Below, piece by piece: positions 1-6,283 of a DNA stretch of 35,407 nt (position 1 is its first letter; each line of letters opens with the position of its first letter). The notes under the pieces were generated by a model, which saw only the letters and a list, made by a program, of their open reading frames with translations, did not search any database and was not told where the DNA came from. The position numbers and the translations under genes were made by a program. Origin of the DNA: Beijerinckiaceae bacterium (GTDB lineage Bacteria; Pseudomonadota; Alphaproteobacteria; Rhizobiales; Beijerinckiaceae); assembly GCA_947475995.1 (NCBI GenBank), contig CANJNI010000041.1, positions 1-35,407 on the forward strand, read 5' to 3'.

Positions 1-49
1 AAAAATGATCCCGATGCCGCCAGCGTCTGATGACGCTCAACAACTCCAT
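1..49 (-). CDS. istA: IstA-like transposase, N-terminal fragment (runs off the window)
   Basis: The reading frame opens with ATG at 49-47 on the minus strand and gives 16 residues, MELLSVIRRWRHRDHF, before the window ends. This resembles the first residues of rhizobial IS21-type IstA transposases, which continue into a helix-turn-helix that binds the element ends. A GGAG sequence lies about eight bases upstream of the ATG. Only the location inside an IS21-like end and this short peptide support the call, so the product is tentative. Confidence 0.45.
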   Translation of the reverse strand, partial: MELLSVIRRWRHRDHF

Positions 50-161
50 GCTGATCACTCCATTGCCCCCCGCTCAACTCGCGGGGAAGAGGTTCGAACA
101 TGGGTCAAATCTCGATGGAAAAATCCCGCCTTACCGGGTCAGTTCTCATTGGAAATCAACA
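1..161 (-). mobile_element. Terminal end of an IS21-family insertion sequence (partial)
   Basis: On the minus strand the element begins at 161 with TGTTGATTTCC and runs off the left edge. Two direct repeats of 20 bp, at 136-155 and 102-121, match at 16 of 20 positions and start 34 bp apart (both read GGGTCA..TCTC..TGGAAA on the plus strand). Multiple spaced terminal repeats are characteristic of IS21-family ends. Inside them, on the same strand, lies a start codon whose product resembles an IstA N-terminus. The element interrupts the integrase remnant beside it. The other end and the target duplication are outside the window. The family assignment rests on recalled resemblance of the end repeats, not on a search. 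Confidence 0.6.
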
Positions 162-275
162 CCTTGAGGCCTGAGGCCTCGAGATAGACGCGCAGATAAG
201 CCTCGAGATTGTGGTGGCAGGGCATTTCATGACGCTTGCCGCCCTTTTCGTTGAGCCGCACCCAAAGCCGGTGAG
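139..275 (-). pseudogene. Tyrosine recombinase/integrase remnant interrupted by the IS
   Basis: Read on the minus strand from about 275, the frame gives RLWVRLNEKGGKRHEMPCHH followed by NLEAYLRVYLEASGLK. This is the conserved block around the second catalytic Arg/His region of phage-type tyrosine recombinases (the 'EKGGK..E.PCHHNLE.YL' signature). The frame then crosses into the IS end at 161 and stops with TGA at 141-139. Both the N-terminal core and the C-terminal Tyr are missing, so the gene cannot be functional. Upstream of about 275 the similarity to integrases ends abruptly, suggesting a second break or deletion. It marks this edge as a former mobile or integrative region. Confidence 0.75.
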
Positions 276-281
276 CGCCAC

Positions 282-467
282 ATGAACACGTCGCCTGAAT
301 TCGATTTTCAGCTGTCGAAGAACATCCGTCTTCGAGGCTGGGGCTGGAAAGGCCTTTCCGGACTTTTGTTGCTCTTAGGTGCGACCACTATCGCTTTCTT
401 GGCCTTGCATCCTGGCATTTTTTCAGGCGTCGGAATGGCCGCGCGATGGATTACCCGCGCAGGTTGA
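282..467 (+). CDS. Small hypothetical membrane protein
   Basis: A 61-residue frame starts at ATG 282 with no convincing Shine-Dalgarno sequence. The product has a polar N-terminus, a basic stretch (NIRLRGWGWKG) and one strongly hydrophobic segment at about residues 27-50 that could span the membrane. I do not recognise a family. It lies between the integrase remnant and the promoter of the toxin-antitoxin pair, in DNA that looks rearranged, so it may be a remnant or a chance frame. Its membrane-like composition is the only argument for a real product. Confidence 0.3.
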   Translation: MNTSPEFDFQLSKNIRLRGWGWKGLSGLLLLLGATTIAFLALHPGIFSGVGMAARWITRAG

Positions 468-519
468 CCAATGGTTCAGCTTAAGTTTCATAATTCTTGA
501 ATTGTGCAACGCCGTTTCA

Positions 520-556
520 TTGACCGCGCACCCGAAAGATTATACATTTTGTATAA
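520..556 (+). promoter_or_regulatory. Promoter and palindromic operator of the toxin-antitoxin operon
   Basis: A -35 box TTGACC (520-525) is followed after 17 bp by a -10-like TACATT (543-548). A perfect inverted repeat, TTATACA-TTT-TGTATAA, at 540-556 overlaps the -10 and ends 15 bp before the antitoxin ATG. This is the expected arrangement for an autorepressed antitoxin operon, with the AbrB-type dimer binding a palindrome over the promoter. The palindrome is seen directly; its role is inferred. Confidence 0.6.
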
Positions 557-571
557 CTTTTCGAGCCGCCC

Positions 572-796
572 ATGAAAATCGAACCCAAGCGCATCGGCAA
601 TTCCACGGGATTCATCATCCCGCGCGAACTCGTCATCAAACTCGGCATCGAGCAGGGCAAGTCGTTCTTCCTCACCGAGACGGCTGACGGCGGCTTGCGG
701 ATTTCGCCTTACGATCCGTCCTTCGAAGACGCCATGAAGGTCGCCGACGATCTCATGGATGAATATCGCGACACGCTGCACGCCCTCGCCAAATGA
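572..796 (+). CDS. AbrB/MazE/SpoVT-family antitoxin
   Basis: The 74-residue product opens with MKIEPKRIGNSTGFIIPREL, the swapped-hairpin DNA-binding fold of AbrB/MazE-type antitoxins, in which 'G.S.G..IP.E' is the signature. This N-terminal domain (about residues 1-48) should bind the palindrome just upstream. The acidic helical tail (residues about 50-74) would bind and neutralise the toxin. The stop codon overlaps the start of the Doc gene in ATGA (793-796), so the two are translationally coupled with the antitoxin first. The leader is very short and no strong ribosome-binding site is visible. Classical Doc is paired with Phd; pairing with an AbrB-type antitoxin is an alternative partnership known in chromosomal systems. 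Confidence 0.85.
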   Translation: MKIEPKRIGNSTGFIIPRELVIKLGIEQGKSFFLTETADGGLRISPYDPSFEDAMKVADDLMDEYRDTLHALAK

Positions 797-1176
797 GCGA
801 GCCGCGCTGGCTGACGCTTGAGGACGTGACGGTTGTTCACGACCGGCAGTTGCGGCGCTTCGGCGGCCCCGCAGGTATCCGCGATGCAGGCGCACTGGAA
901 TCGGCGCTGGCGCGACCTCTCAATCGCTTCCATTTTGGCGAAACGGAATTGGCGACGCTGGCCGCCGCCTATGGTTTCGGGCTCGCCCGCAACCACGCCT
1001 TCGTGGACGGCAACAAGCGCATCGCCTTCATGGCGATGATGATGTTCCTGCGTCTCAACGGAATCGCCTTCAAGCCCGAACCGGCGCAGGCGACCGCCAT
1101 CATCCTCGCCCTCGCGGCCGGCGAAGTCAGCGAAGACTCCCTTGCACGCTGGATACGCCACAACTGGCCCGTCTGA
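793..1176 (+). CDS. doc: Doc-type toxin (Fic/DOC family)
   Basis: This is a 127-residue death-on-curing protein, close to the usual 125-130 length. The Fic active-site motif HAFVDGNKR lies at residues 68-76. N-terminal residues resemble Doc proteins: LTLEDVTVVHDRQLRRFGG and IRDAGALESALARP. Known Doc toxins phosphorylate EF-Tu and so stop translation; Fic relatives AMPylate targets. The motif here has Gly at the position where phage P1 Doc has Ala, so its chemistry cannot be assigned from sequence. The start overlaps the antitoxin stop by four bases with no separate Shine-Dalgarno, so translation probably depends on the antitoxin. The gene appears intact. Confidence 0.88.
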   Translation: MSEPRWLTLEDVTVVHDRQLRRFGGPAGIRDAGALESALARPLNRFHFGETELATLAAAYGFGLARNHAFVDGNKRIAFMAMMMFLRLNGIAFKPEPAQATAIILALAAGEVSEDSLARWIRHNWPV

Positions 1177-1188
1177 TCGCGCCTTTCC

Positions 1189-1647
1189 TCACCGCAGCGG
1201 CTTCGTGATTCCCGCCGCCCTCAGCACCGCGGCCAGTTCCGACGGTTCCTCGCCGGTCCTCTGGAAATCCCCCCGGATCGCCTTCAGGGCGAACCGCTCC
1301 TGATTGATCTCGTCGGCCGTGCGGAAGCCCAGCCGGCGCAACACCGGCACGGGCGGGCACCAGCCCTGGATCGCGTGCTGGAACAGAAACCCCGTCACGA
1401 GGGCGGGCAGGAGCAGCCAGCGCCGGTCGCCAGACCATCCGAGCGCCACGCCCGCAAAGGCCAGCGTGGCGGCGTTGGCCTCGATGCTGCGCTCGATGTC
1501 CCATTCGGCGTCCAGTTCCCGAAGCCGGTTGGGGATTTCGTCCGGATGATCGACGAAATGGGAGATGGGCCGGATCATCTCGTGGCGAATCTGCGAGTTG
1601 ATGTTGGGGGCCGTATGGGCCGGGACGCGATCTGCGGTGGAAGTCAT
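1189..1647 (-). CDS. DUF2892-type inner-membrane protein
   Basis: The 152-residue product has a polar N-terminal part (residues 1-50, including HFVDHPDEIPNRLRELDAEW). It then carries 'IERSIEANAATLAFAGVALG' and a second hydrophobic stretch (WLLLPALVTGFLFQHAIQG), ending this part with GWCPPVPVLRRLGFRT. The two short membrane segments followed by a GWCPP..LRR.G motif match the YgaP-like DUF2892 family, whose members often accompany rhodanese or sulfur-stress genes. The molecular function is unknown. It is divergent from the b561 gene across a 195-bp region with a perfect palindrome, and converges with the doc gene, with 12 bp between them. Confidence 0.7.
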   Translation of the reverse strand: MTSTADRVPAHTAPNINSQIRHEMIRPISHFVDHPDEIPNRLRELDAEWDIERSIEANAATLAFAGVALGWSGDRRWLLLPALVTGFLFQHAIQGWCPPVPVLRRLGFRTADEINQERFALKAIRGDFQRTGEEPSELAAVLRAAGITKPLR

Positions 1648-1727
1648 TGGGTTGCTCCGGACCTGATCCCAACCAATTCCTGCGGGGCGGGCGGGTTCCG
1701 GATGCAGCCGCCGCCGAATGGCCAGGC

Positions 1728-1784
1728 TTGACCGGACCGCGGGATCTTTCTATTAGAAAATTCTAATATATTGACCGCCGTCAA
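1728..1784 (+). promoter_or_regulatory. Promoter with perfect palindromic operator between DUF2892 and b561 genes
   Basis: A -35 TTGACC (1728-1733) and a -10-like TATTAG (1751-1756) are separated by 17 bp. The -10 is the left end of a perfect inverted repeat, TATTAGAA-AA-TTCTAATA (1751-1768). A second small palindrome, TTGAC-CGCC-GTCAA, follows at 1771-1784 and supplies a TTGACG box on the opposite strand. The position and symmetry suggest a repressor site controlling one or both divergent genes. The regulator is not in the window. AT-rich palindromes of this kind are bound by ArsR/BigR-type repressors, which is only a possibility here. Confidence 0.5.
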
Positions 1785-1842
1785 TGCCGCTCCATCGCGT
1801 GCGGCGCATGTTGGCTGGCCTCATCTTTCAACGGAGCGCTCC

Positions 1843-2331
1843 ATGTCCGCCCCCAAAGGTTATTCCACCCTTCAGATCGCCCTGCACTGGCTGGTGGCGC
1901 TGATCGTCGTGCATCAGTTCGTGCTGCACAAGGGCATCGAGACCGCGTGGGACGCCTACAAGGCCGGGCAGGCCGCGCCGTTCAGCGTGCTGGCCGGGTT
2001 GCATGTGGCGGGCGGAATTCTGGTGCTGGCTTTCGTGCTGGCGCGCATCGCCATGCGCCTCAAGCGCGGCGCGCCGGAGCTTCCGGTCGAGGAGCCGATG
2101 GTGCTGCGCCTCGCGGCCCATGCGACGCATTGGGGGCTTTATCTGCTGCTCATCGGGCTCGTCGGCAGCGGCATGGCGGCGTGGTTCGGCGGCGTGAAGC
2201 TGGCGGCTTCCGCGCATGGAACGTTCAAGAACTTGCTGATGCTGCTGGTCGGCCTGCATGTGGCGGGCGCGCTGTTCCAGCACTTCTGGCTGAAGTCCGA
2301 TGTGCTGCGCCGGATGATGCGCGCCGGCTAG
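1843..2331 (+). CDS. Cytochrome b561-family membrane protein
   Basis: The 162-residue product is a small four-helix membrane cytochrome of the bacterial b561 (YodB/CybB) type. Helix 1 contains LHWLVALIVVHQF, helix 2 LHVAGGILVLAFVLARI, helix 3 AHATHWGLYLLLIGLVGSGM and helix 4 LLVGLHVAGALFQHF. The paired His residues in these helices are the likely b-heme ligands. Such proteins pass electrons between quinones and periplasmic acceptors. I chose ATG 1843 because GGAG (1833-1836) lies six bases upstream. An in-frame upstream start at 1771 would add 24 non-conserved residues and would lie inside the promoter region. It is transcribed away from the DUF2892 gene. Confidence 0.85.
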   Translation: MSAPKGYSTLQIALHWLVALIVVHQFVLHKGIETAWDAYKAGQAAPFSVLAGLHVAGGILVLAFVLARIAMRLKRGAPELPVEEPMVLRLAAHATHWGLYLLLIGLVGSGMAAWFGGVKLAASAHGTFKNLLMLLVGLHVAGALFQHFWLKSDVLRRMMRAG

Positions 2332-2359
2332 CGCGCTTTCAGGACGACGGAACCTGCTT

Positions 2360-4699
2360 TTAGGCGCTTGCCACCTGCTGCTGGTGGATCAGGGCTGCTG
2401 TCTGCCCCGCCGTGACGGGGCGCGACACCAGATAGCCCTGGATTTCGTCGCAGCCGATGCCGCGCAGGACTGCAAGCTGGCCCTGCGTCTCGACGCCCTC
2501 GACCGCGACCGTCATGCCCAGTTCGCGCGCCAGCCCAAGCACCGCCTTGACGATGGCGACGCTGCCGGGCTCCGTCTCGATATGTTCGACGAAGGATCGG
2601 TCCACCTTCAACTTGTGGAACCGGTACTGGCGCAGATAGCCGAGCGATGAATAGCCGGTGCCGAAGTCGTCCAGCACGATCCGCACCCGCAGCGCGTCCA
2701 GCGCCTGCAATGTGGCCTGCACCACGCCGGTCGTGTCGAGCAGCAGGGATTCGGTCACTTCCAGTTCGAGCCTGCGCGGGTCGAGCCCGGTTTCCTCCAG
2801 AGCGCGGCGCACCGTGTCGAACAGGCCGGGTGTCTGGAATTGCGCGGGCGACAGGTTGACGGCGATGCGGATATGCGGCGGCCAGTGCAGGGCCTGCCGG
2901 CAGGCCTGCCCGATGGCCCAGCCGCCGAGGCGGCCGATGAGGCCGGTTTCTTCCGCGAGACGGATGAACTCGTGCGGGCCGAGCAGGCCGAGCGTCGGGT
3001 GGTTCCAGCGCATCAGGGCTTCGAAGGCCACGACCTCGCCGGTCGCGGCGCTGGTGAGCGGCTGGTAGAACAGTTCCAGCCCGCCATGCTCCAGCGCGCG
3101 GCGCAGATCGTGTTCGAGCTGGTGGCGGCGCTTGGCGGCGACGTCGAGACCCGGCTCGAAGAAATAGTGGCGTCCGCGGCCGCCGTCCTTGGCCTGATAA
3201 AGCGCAAGGTCCGCATGGCGGATGAGCGTATCGGCGTCGCGCTTGCCGGAGGCCACATAGACGATCCCGATGCTGACGCCCACGGAGGCCATGCCGCCCG
3301 GCAGCGCGAAGGGCGACTGGAAGTGGCGGGCGATGCGCTCTGCAAGGTCCTCGGCCTGCCTCTTGTTCTGCAGCCCGTTGGTCACGATGGCGAATTCGTC
3401 GCCCGCGAAACGCGCCACGACTCCGAAGCCGCGCGCCGCAGCCTGCAGGCGTTCGGCGGCCTGCTTCAGCAGGGCGTCGCCGACCGGGTGGCCCTGCGTG
3501 TCGTTGATGATCTTGAAGTGGTCGAGATCGAGCAGCAGCAGCGCGAAATGGCTGCCGCGTTCGCGCAACCGGTGCAGCGCGCGGCCGATGTCGTCGTTCA
3601 GGGTGATGCGGTTCGGCAGGCCGGTGAGCGAATCGTAACGCGCCATGTATTCGATCTTGCGGCGCGCCTCGCTGGCTATGGTGACGTCGCGGCCGACGCC
3701 CCTGTAGCCCTCGAACTCCCCGCGCGCATCGAAGACCGGGCGCGCCGTCAGCGACCAGATCCTGTTCTGGCCGCCGACCCGCACGGCCACTTCAGCGTCC
3801 CGGAAGGCGCGGCGCTTGCGCATCCGGCGCAACAGGCCGCGCAGGGCTTGCGCGTCCTCGTTCGAATAGCGGCCGCCATCGCGCAAGGGCAGGCACTCGG
3901 TGAGCCGCTTGCCGATCAGGTCGTTTTCCGTCGTGTGAAGGACTTCCGTGAGGCGCGTCGAGACGTGGATGACGCGGTAATGACGGTCCACCATCCACAG
4001 CCAGTCGGAGCCGTGCTCCTCGAAATCGTTCAGCAGCAGGCCGATATAATCGCGCTGGTCGTCGGCGCGGATCTGCGCCTCGATGCGGCCGCGCAGCAGT
4101 CCCGAAAGAGAGCGCGAACTGGCGATGATGACGGCGAAATAGATCCCGTTGAGGATCAGCATCACCAGGGTGGAGACGTCGGGACTCGTCAGCACCGCCA
4201 ATGTGCCGCCCGCCGTCAGGATGCCCGAGAACAGGATGGCGGCTGCCGGAATGGTGGCGAGCGCGAAGCCGCTGCCGCATGACATGCCGGCGACCACGCA
4301 GGCGATCACGAGCCGCTGCTGATCATCCGCGTAGCGAAAGAACAACGCAGGCAGCAGGGCCCAGGCGAAGCCGAGAATCGCAGTGTGCAGCACGGTGCGC
4401 CGGATGCCGCGCAGCGAGGCCGAGCGCGGCGGCGCGATGTGCTTGCGGCTCCACCACACGGCGAGCGTATAGGCGGCGGCGAGGATGATGAACGTGGACC
4501 AGACCGCAACATGCGCAAAGACGTCGCTCGAACGGAACGTCGTCGCGATGATCGCCACGATGACGATGTTGGTCGCCATCATCCAGGGCGTGTAGCGGCG
4601 CACGGCTTCGATCTGTGCGGCCCGCACCTGTCCGGCGATCTGCGGCGAGAGTCCGCCGACCCCCATGGTTAAAAAGCGATGAAACAACGTTCGAAACAA
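2360..4699 (-). CDS. Membrane-bound PAS-GGDEF-EAL protein (cyclic-di-GMP turnover)
   Basis: This 779-residue protein has about five to six membrane segments in residues 38-195, then a PAS domain (about 215-345), a GGDEF domain (about 350-515) and an EAL domain (about 525-770). The GGDEF site reads AGDEF (432-436) and no RxxD inhibitory site precedes it. The EAL domain has the complete set: EAL at 560-562, EVTES, DDFGTGYSS with D677/D678, KVD and EGVET. It is therefore probably an active cyclic-di-GMP phosphodiesterase, with cyclase activity possible but uncertain. The 4699 start is TTG; ATG at 4666 would remove 11 residues, and neither has a clear ribosome-binding site. It stands alone, so its input signal is unknown. 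Confidence 0.9.
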   Translation of the reverse strand: MFRTLFHRFLTMGVGGLSPQIAGQVRAAQIEAVRRYTPWMMATNIVIVAIIATTFRSSDVFAHVAVWSTFIILAAAYTLAVWWSRKHIAPPRSASLRGIRRTVLHTAILGFAWALLPALFFRYADDQQRLVIACVVAGMSCGSGFALATIPAAAILFSGILTAGGTLAVLTSPDVSTLVMLILNGIYFAVIIASSRSLSGLLRGRIEAQIRADDQRDYIGLLLNDFEEHGSDWLWMVDRHYRVIHVSTRLTEVLHTTENDLIGKRLTECLPLRDGGRYSNEDAQALRGLLRRMRKRRAFRDAEVAVRVGGQNRIWSLTARPVFDARGEFEGYRGVGRDVTIASEARRKIEYMARYDSLTGLPNRITLNDDIGRALHRLRERGSHFALLLLDLDHFKIINDTQGHPVGDALLKQAAERLQAAARGFGVVARFAGDEFAIVTNGLQNKRQAEDLAERIARHFQSPFALPGGMASVGVSIGIVYVASGKRDADTLIRHADLALYQAKDGGRGRHYFFEPGLDVAAKRRHQLEHDLRRALEHGGLELFYQPLTSAATGEVVAFEALMRWNHPTLGLLGPHEFIRLAEETGLIGRLGGWAIGQACRQALHWPPHIRIAVNLSPAQFQTPGLFDTVRRALEETGLDPRRLELEVTESLLLDTTGVVQATLQALDALRVRIVLDDFGTGYSSLGYLRQYRFHKLKVDRSFVEHIETEPGSVAIVKAVLGLARELGMTVAVEGVETQGQLAVLRGIGCDEIQGYLVSRPVTAGQTAALIHQQQVASA

Positions 4700-4797
4700 T
4701 TTCCACAGTCCAAAAACGCCGAAGGCACGCTCGTAACGTAACCGTGAGCGCTAAAGATTTCCTCAAATGGATATCGAAAAGAACGGGGTACGCATTT

Positions 4798-4831
4798 CGC
4801 AAAAGGAAAGGCCGGCGCAAGGCCGGCCTTT
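4798..4831 (-). terminator. Rho-independent terminator of gltBD
   Basis: A perfect 10-bp stem, AAAGGCCGGC (4807-4816) with GCCGGCCTTT (4822-4831) and a five-base loop, lies 30 bp past the gltD stop. On the minus strand the stem is followed by CTTTT (4805-4801), so it terminates the gltBD transcript. Confidence 0.8.
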
Positions 4832-4860
4832 CGGATTGACTGTCAATTGCGGTCCAGAAC

Positions 4861-6279
4861 TCAGCGCGGCAGCGTCGTCGCGCCCATCAGGTGCTTGTCG
4901 ACTGAATGCGCGCACTGGCGTCCTTCGCGGATCGCCCACACGACCAGCGACTGGCCGCGGCGCATGTCGCCGCAGGCGAAGACCTTTTCTGCCGACGACT
5001 TGTAGCTGAGCGTATCGGCCGCAACATTGTTGCGCGGATCGAGCTTCAGACCGAGCGAATGGATCAGCCCTTCATGCATGGGCGACACGAAGCCCATGGC
5101 GAGCAGCACCAGATCGGCCTTGATGTCGAATTCCGAACCGGGGATCGGCTGGAACTTGGCGTCGACGCGGGTCACGCGCAGCTTCTTCACATGTCCGTTG
5201 TCGCCCTTGAACTCGACCGTGTTGACGGCGAAGTCGCGCTCCGCGCCTTCCTCATGGCTCGAGGAGGTGCGCAGCTTCAGCGGCCATTCGGGCCAGGTCA
5301 GAAGCTTGTTTTCCTTCTCGGGCGGCTTGGGCATGATTTCGAGCTGCGTCACCTTCAGGGCGCCCTGGCGCACCGAAGTGCCGATGCAGTCCGAACCCGT
5401 GTCGCCGCCGCCGATCACCACGACATTCTTGCCGGCGGCGAGGATCGGCTCGTTGGTGTTGACCGGCTCCTTGCCGACGCGGCGGTTCTGCTGCGGCAGG
5501 AAATCCATCGCGAAATGAATGCCCGCGAGTTCGCGGCCCGGGATCGGCAGGTCGCGCGGCTTTTCCGCGCCGCCCGCCAGCACCACGGCGTCGAATTCCG
5601 CCAGCAGCTTTTCGTGCGAAACGTCGAAGCCGACGTTGACGTTGTAGTGGAACGTCACGCCTTCGACGGTCATCTGGCCGACGCGGCGGTCGATGAAGTG
5701 CTTCTCCATCTTGAAGTCCGGAATGCCGTAGCGAAGCAGGCCGCCCGCCTTGCCGTTCTTCTCGAAGACATGGACGTCATGGCCGGCGCGCGCGAGCTGC
5801 TGTGCGCAGGCAAGGCCGGCAGGCCCGGAGCCGACGACCGCAACGCGCTTGCCGGTTTTCGCCGTCGGGACCTCCGGCTTGATCCAGCCTTCCTTCCAGC
5901 CGCGATCCACGATGGCGCATTCGATGGACTTGATGGTGACCGGCTGGTCCTGAAGGTTCAGGGTGCAGGAAGCCTCGCACGGAGCGGGGCAGACGCGGCC
6001 AGTGAATTCGGGGAAGTTGTTGGTCGAGTGGAGATTGCCGAGAGCTTCCTTCCAGTCGCCCTTGTAGACAAGGTCATTCCAGTCCGGGATCTGGTTGTTC
6101 ACCGGACAGCCGTTGTGACAATAGGGAATGCCGCAGTTCATGCAGCGCGAGGCCTGTTCGCGCGTGGCCTCTTCGGTCAGCGGAATAATGAACTCGCGAT
6201 AGTGGCGAATGCGATCGGACGCAGGCGCGTACTTGCGGTCCTTGCGATCGATTTCGAGGAAGCCCGTTACCTTTCCCAT
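4861..6279 (-). CDS. gltD: Glutamate synthase (NADPH) small subunit
   Basis: The 472-residue product is the beta subunit of bacterial GOGAT. It takes electrons from NADPH through FAD and passes them to the alpha subunit for reductive transfer of glutamine amide to 2-oxoglutarate. The N-terminal iron-sulfur region has cysteines at 46, 49, 54 and 58 ([13 protein letters not shown]) and at 97, 101 and 105 (CPAPCEASC). The FAD-binding [11 protein letters not shown] starts near residue 150. A second nucleotide site, GGGDTGSDC, lies near residue 290, and the C-terminal [17 protein letters not shown] completes the FAD fold. The length is normal for the family. It starts four bases after gltB ends, so the pair forms one operon closed by the hairpin at 4807-4831. 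Confidence 0.97.
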   Translation of the reverse strand: MGKVTGFLEIDRKDRKYAPASDRIRHYREFIIPLTEEATREQASRCMNCGIPYCHNGCPVNNQIPDWNDLVYKGDWKEALGNLHSTNNFPEFTGRVCPAPCEASCTLNLQDQPVTIKSIECAIVDRGWKEGWIKPEVPTAKTGKRVAVVGSGPAGLACAQQLARAGHDVHVFEKNGKAGGLLRYGIPDFKMEKHFIDRRVGQMTVEGVTFHYNVNVGFDVSHEKLLAEFDAVVLAGGAEKPRDLPIPGRELAGIHFAMDFLPQQNRRVGKEPVNTNEPILAAGKNVVVIGGGDTGSDCIGTSVRQGALKVTQLEIMPKPPEKENKLLTWPEWPLKLRTSSSHEEGAERDFAVNTVEFKGDNGHVKKLRVTRVDAKFQPIPGSEFDIKADLVLLAMGFVSPMHEGLIHSLGLKLDPRNNVAADTLSYKSSAEKVFACGDMRRGQSLVVWAIREGRQCAHSVDKHLMGATTLPR

Positions 6280-6283
6280 CGTC

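Noticed and set aside
67-87. CCCCGC/GCGGGG hairpin at 68-86
   Set aside because: It lies in the IS end between the terminal repeats and the IstA start and needs no separate function; not a terminator since no T-run follows.
2840-4282. A 480-residue open frame opposite the GGDEF-EAL gene
   Set aside because: Antisense shadow; the minus-strand frame carries all domain motifs.
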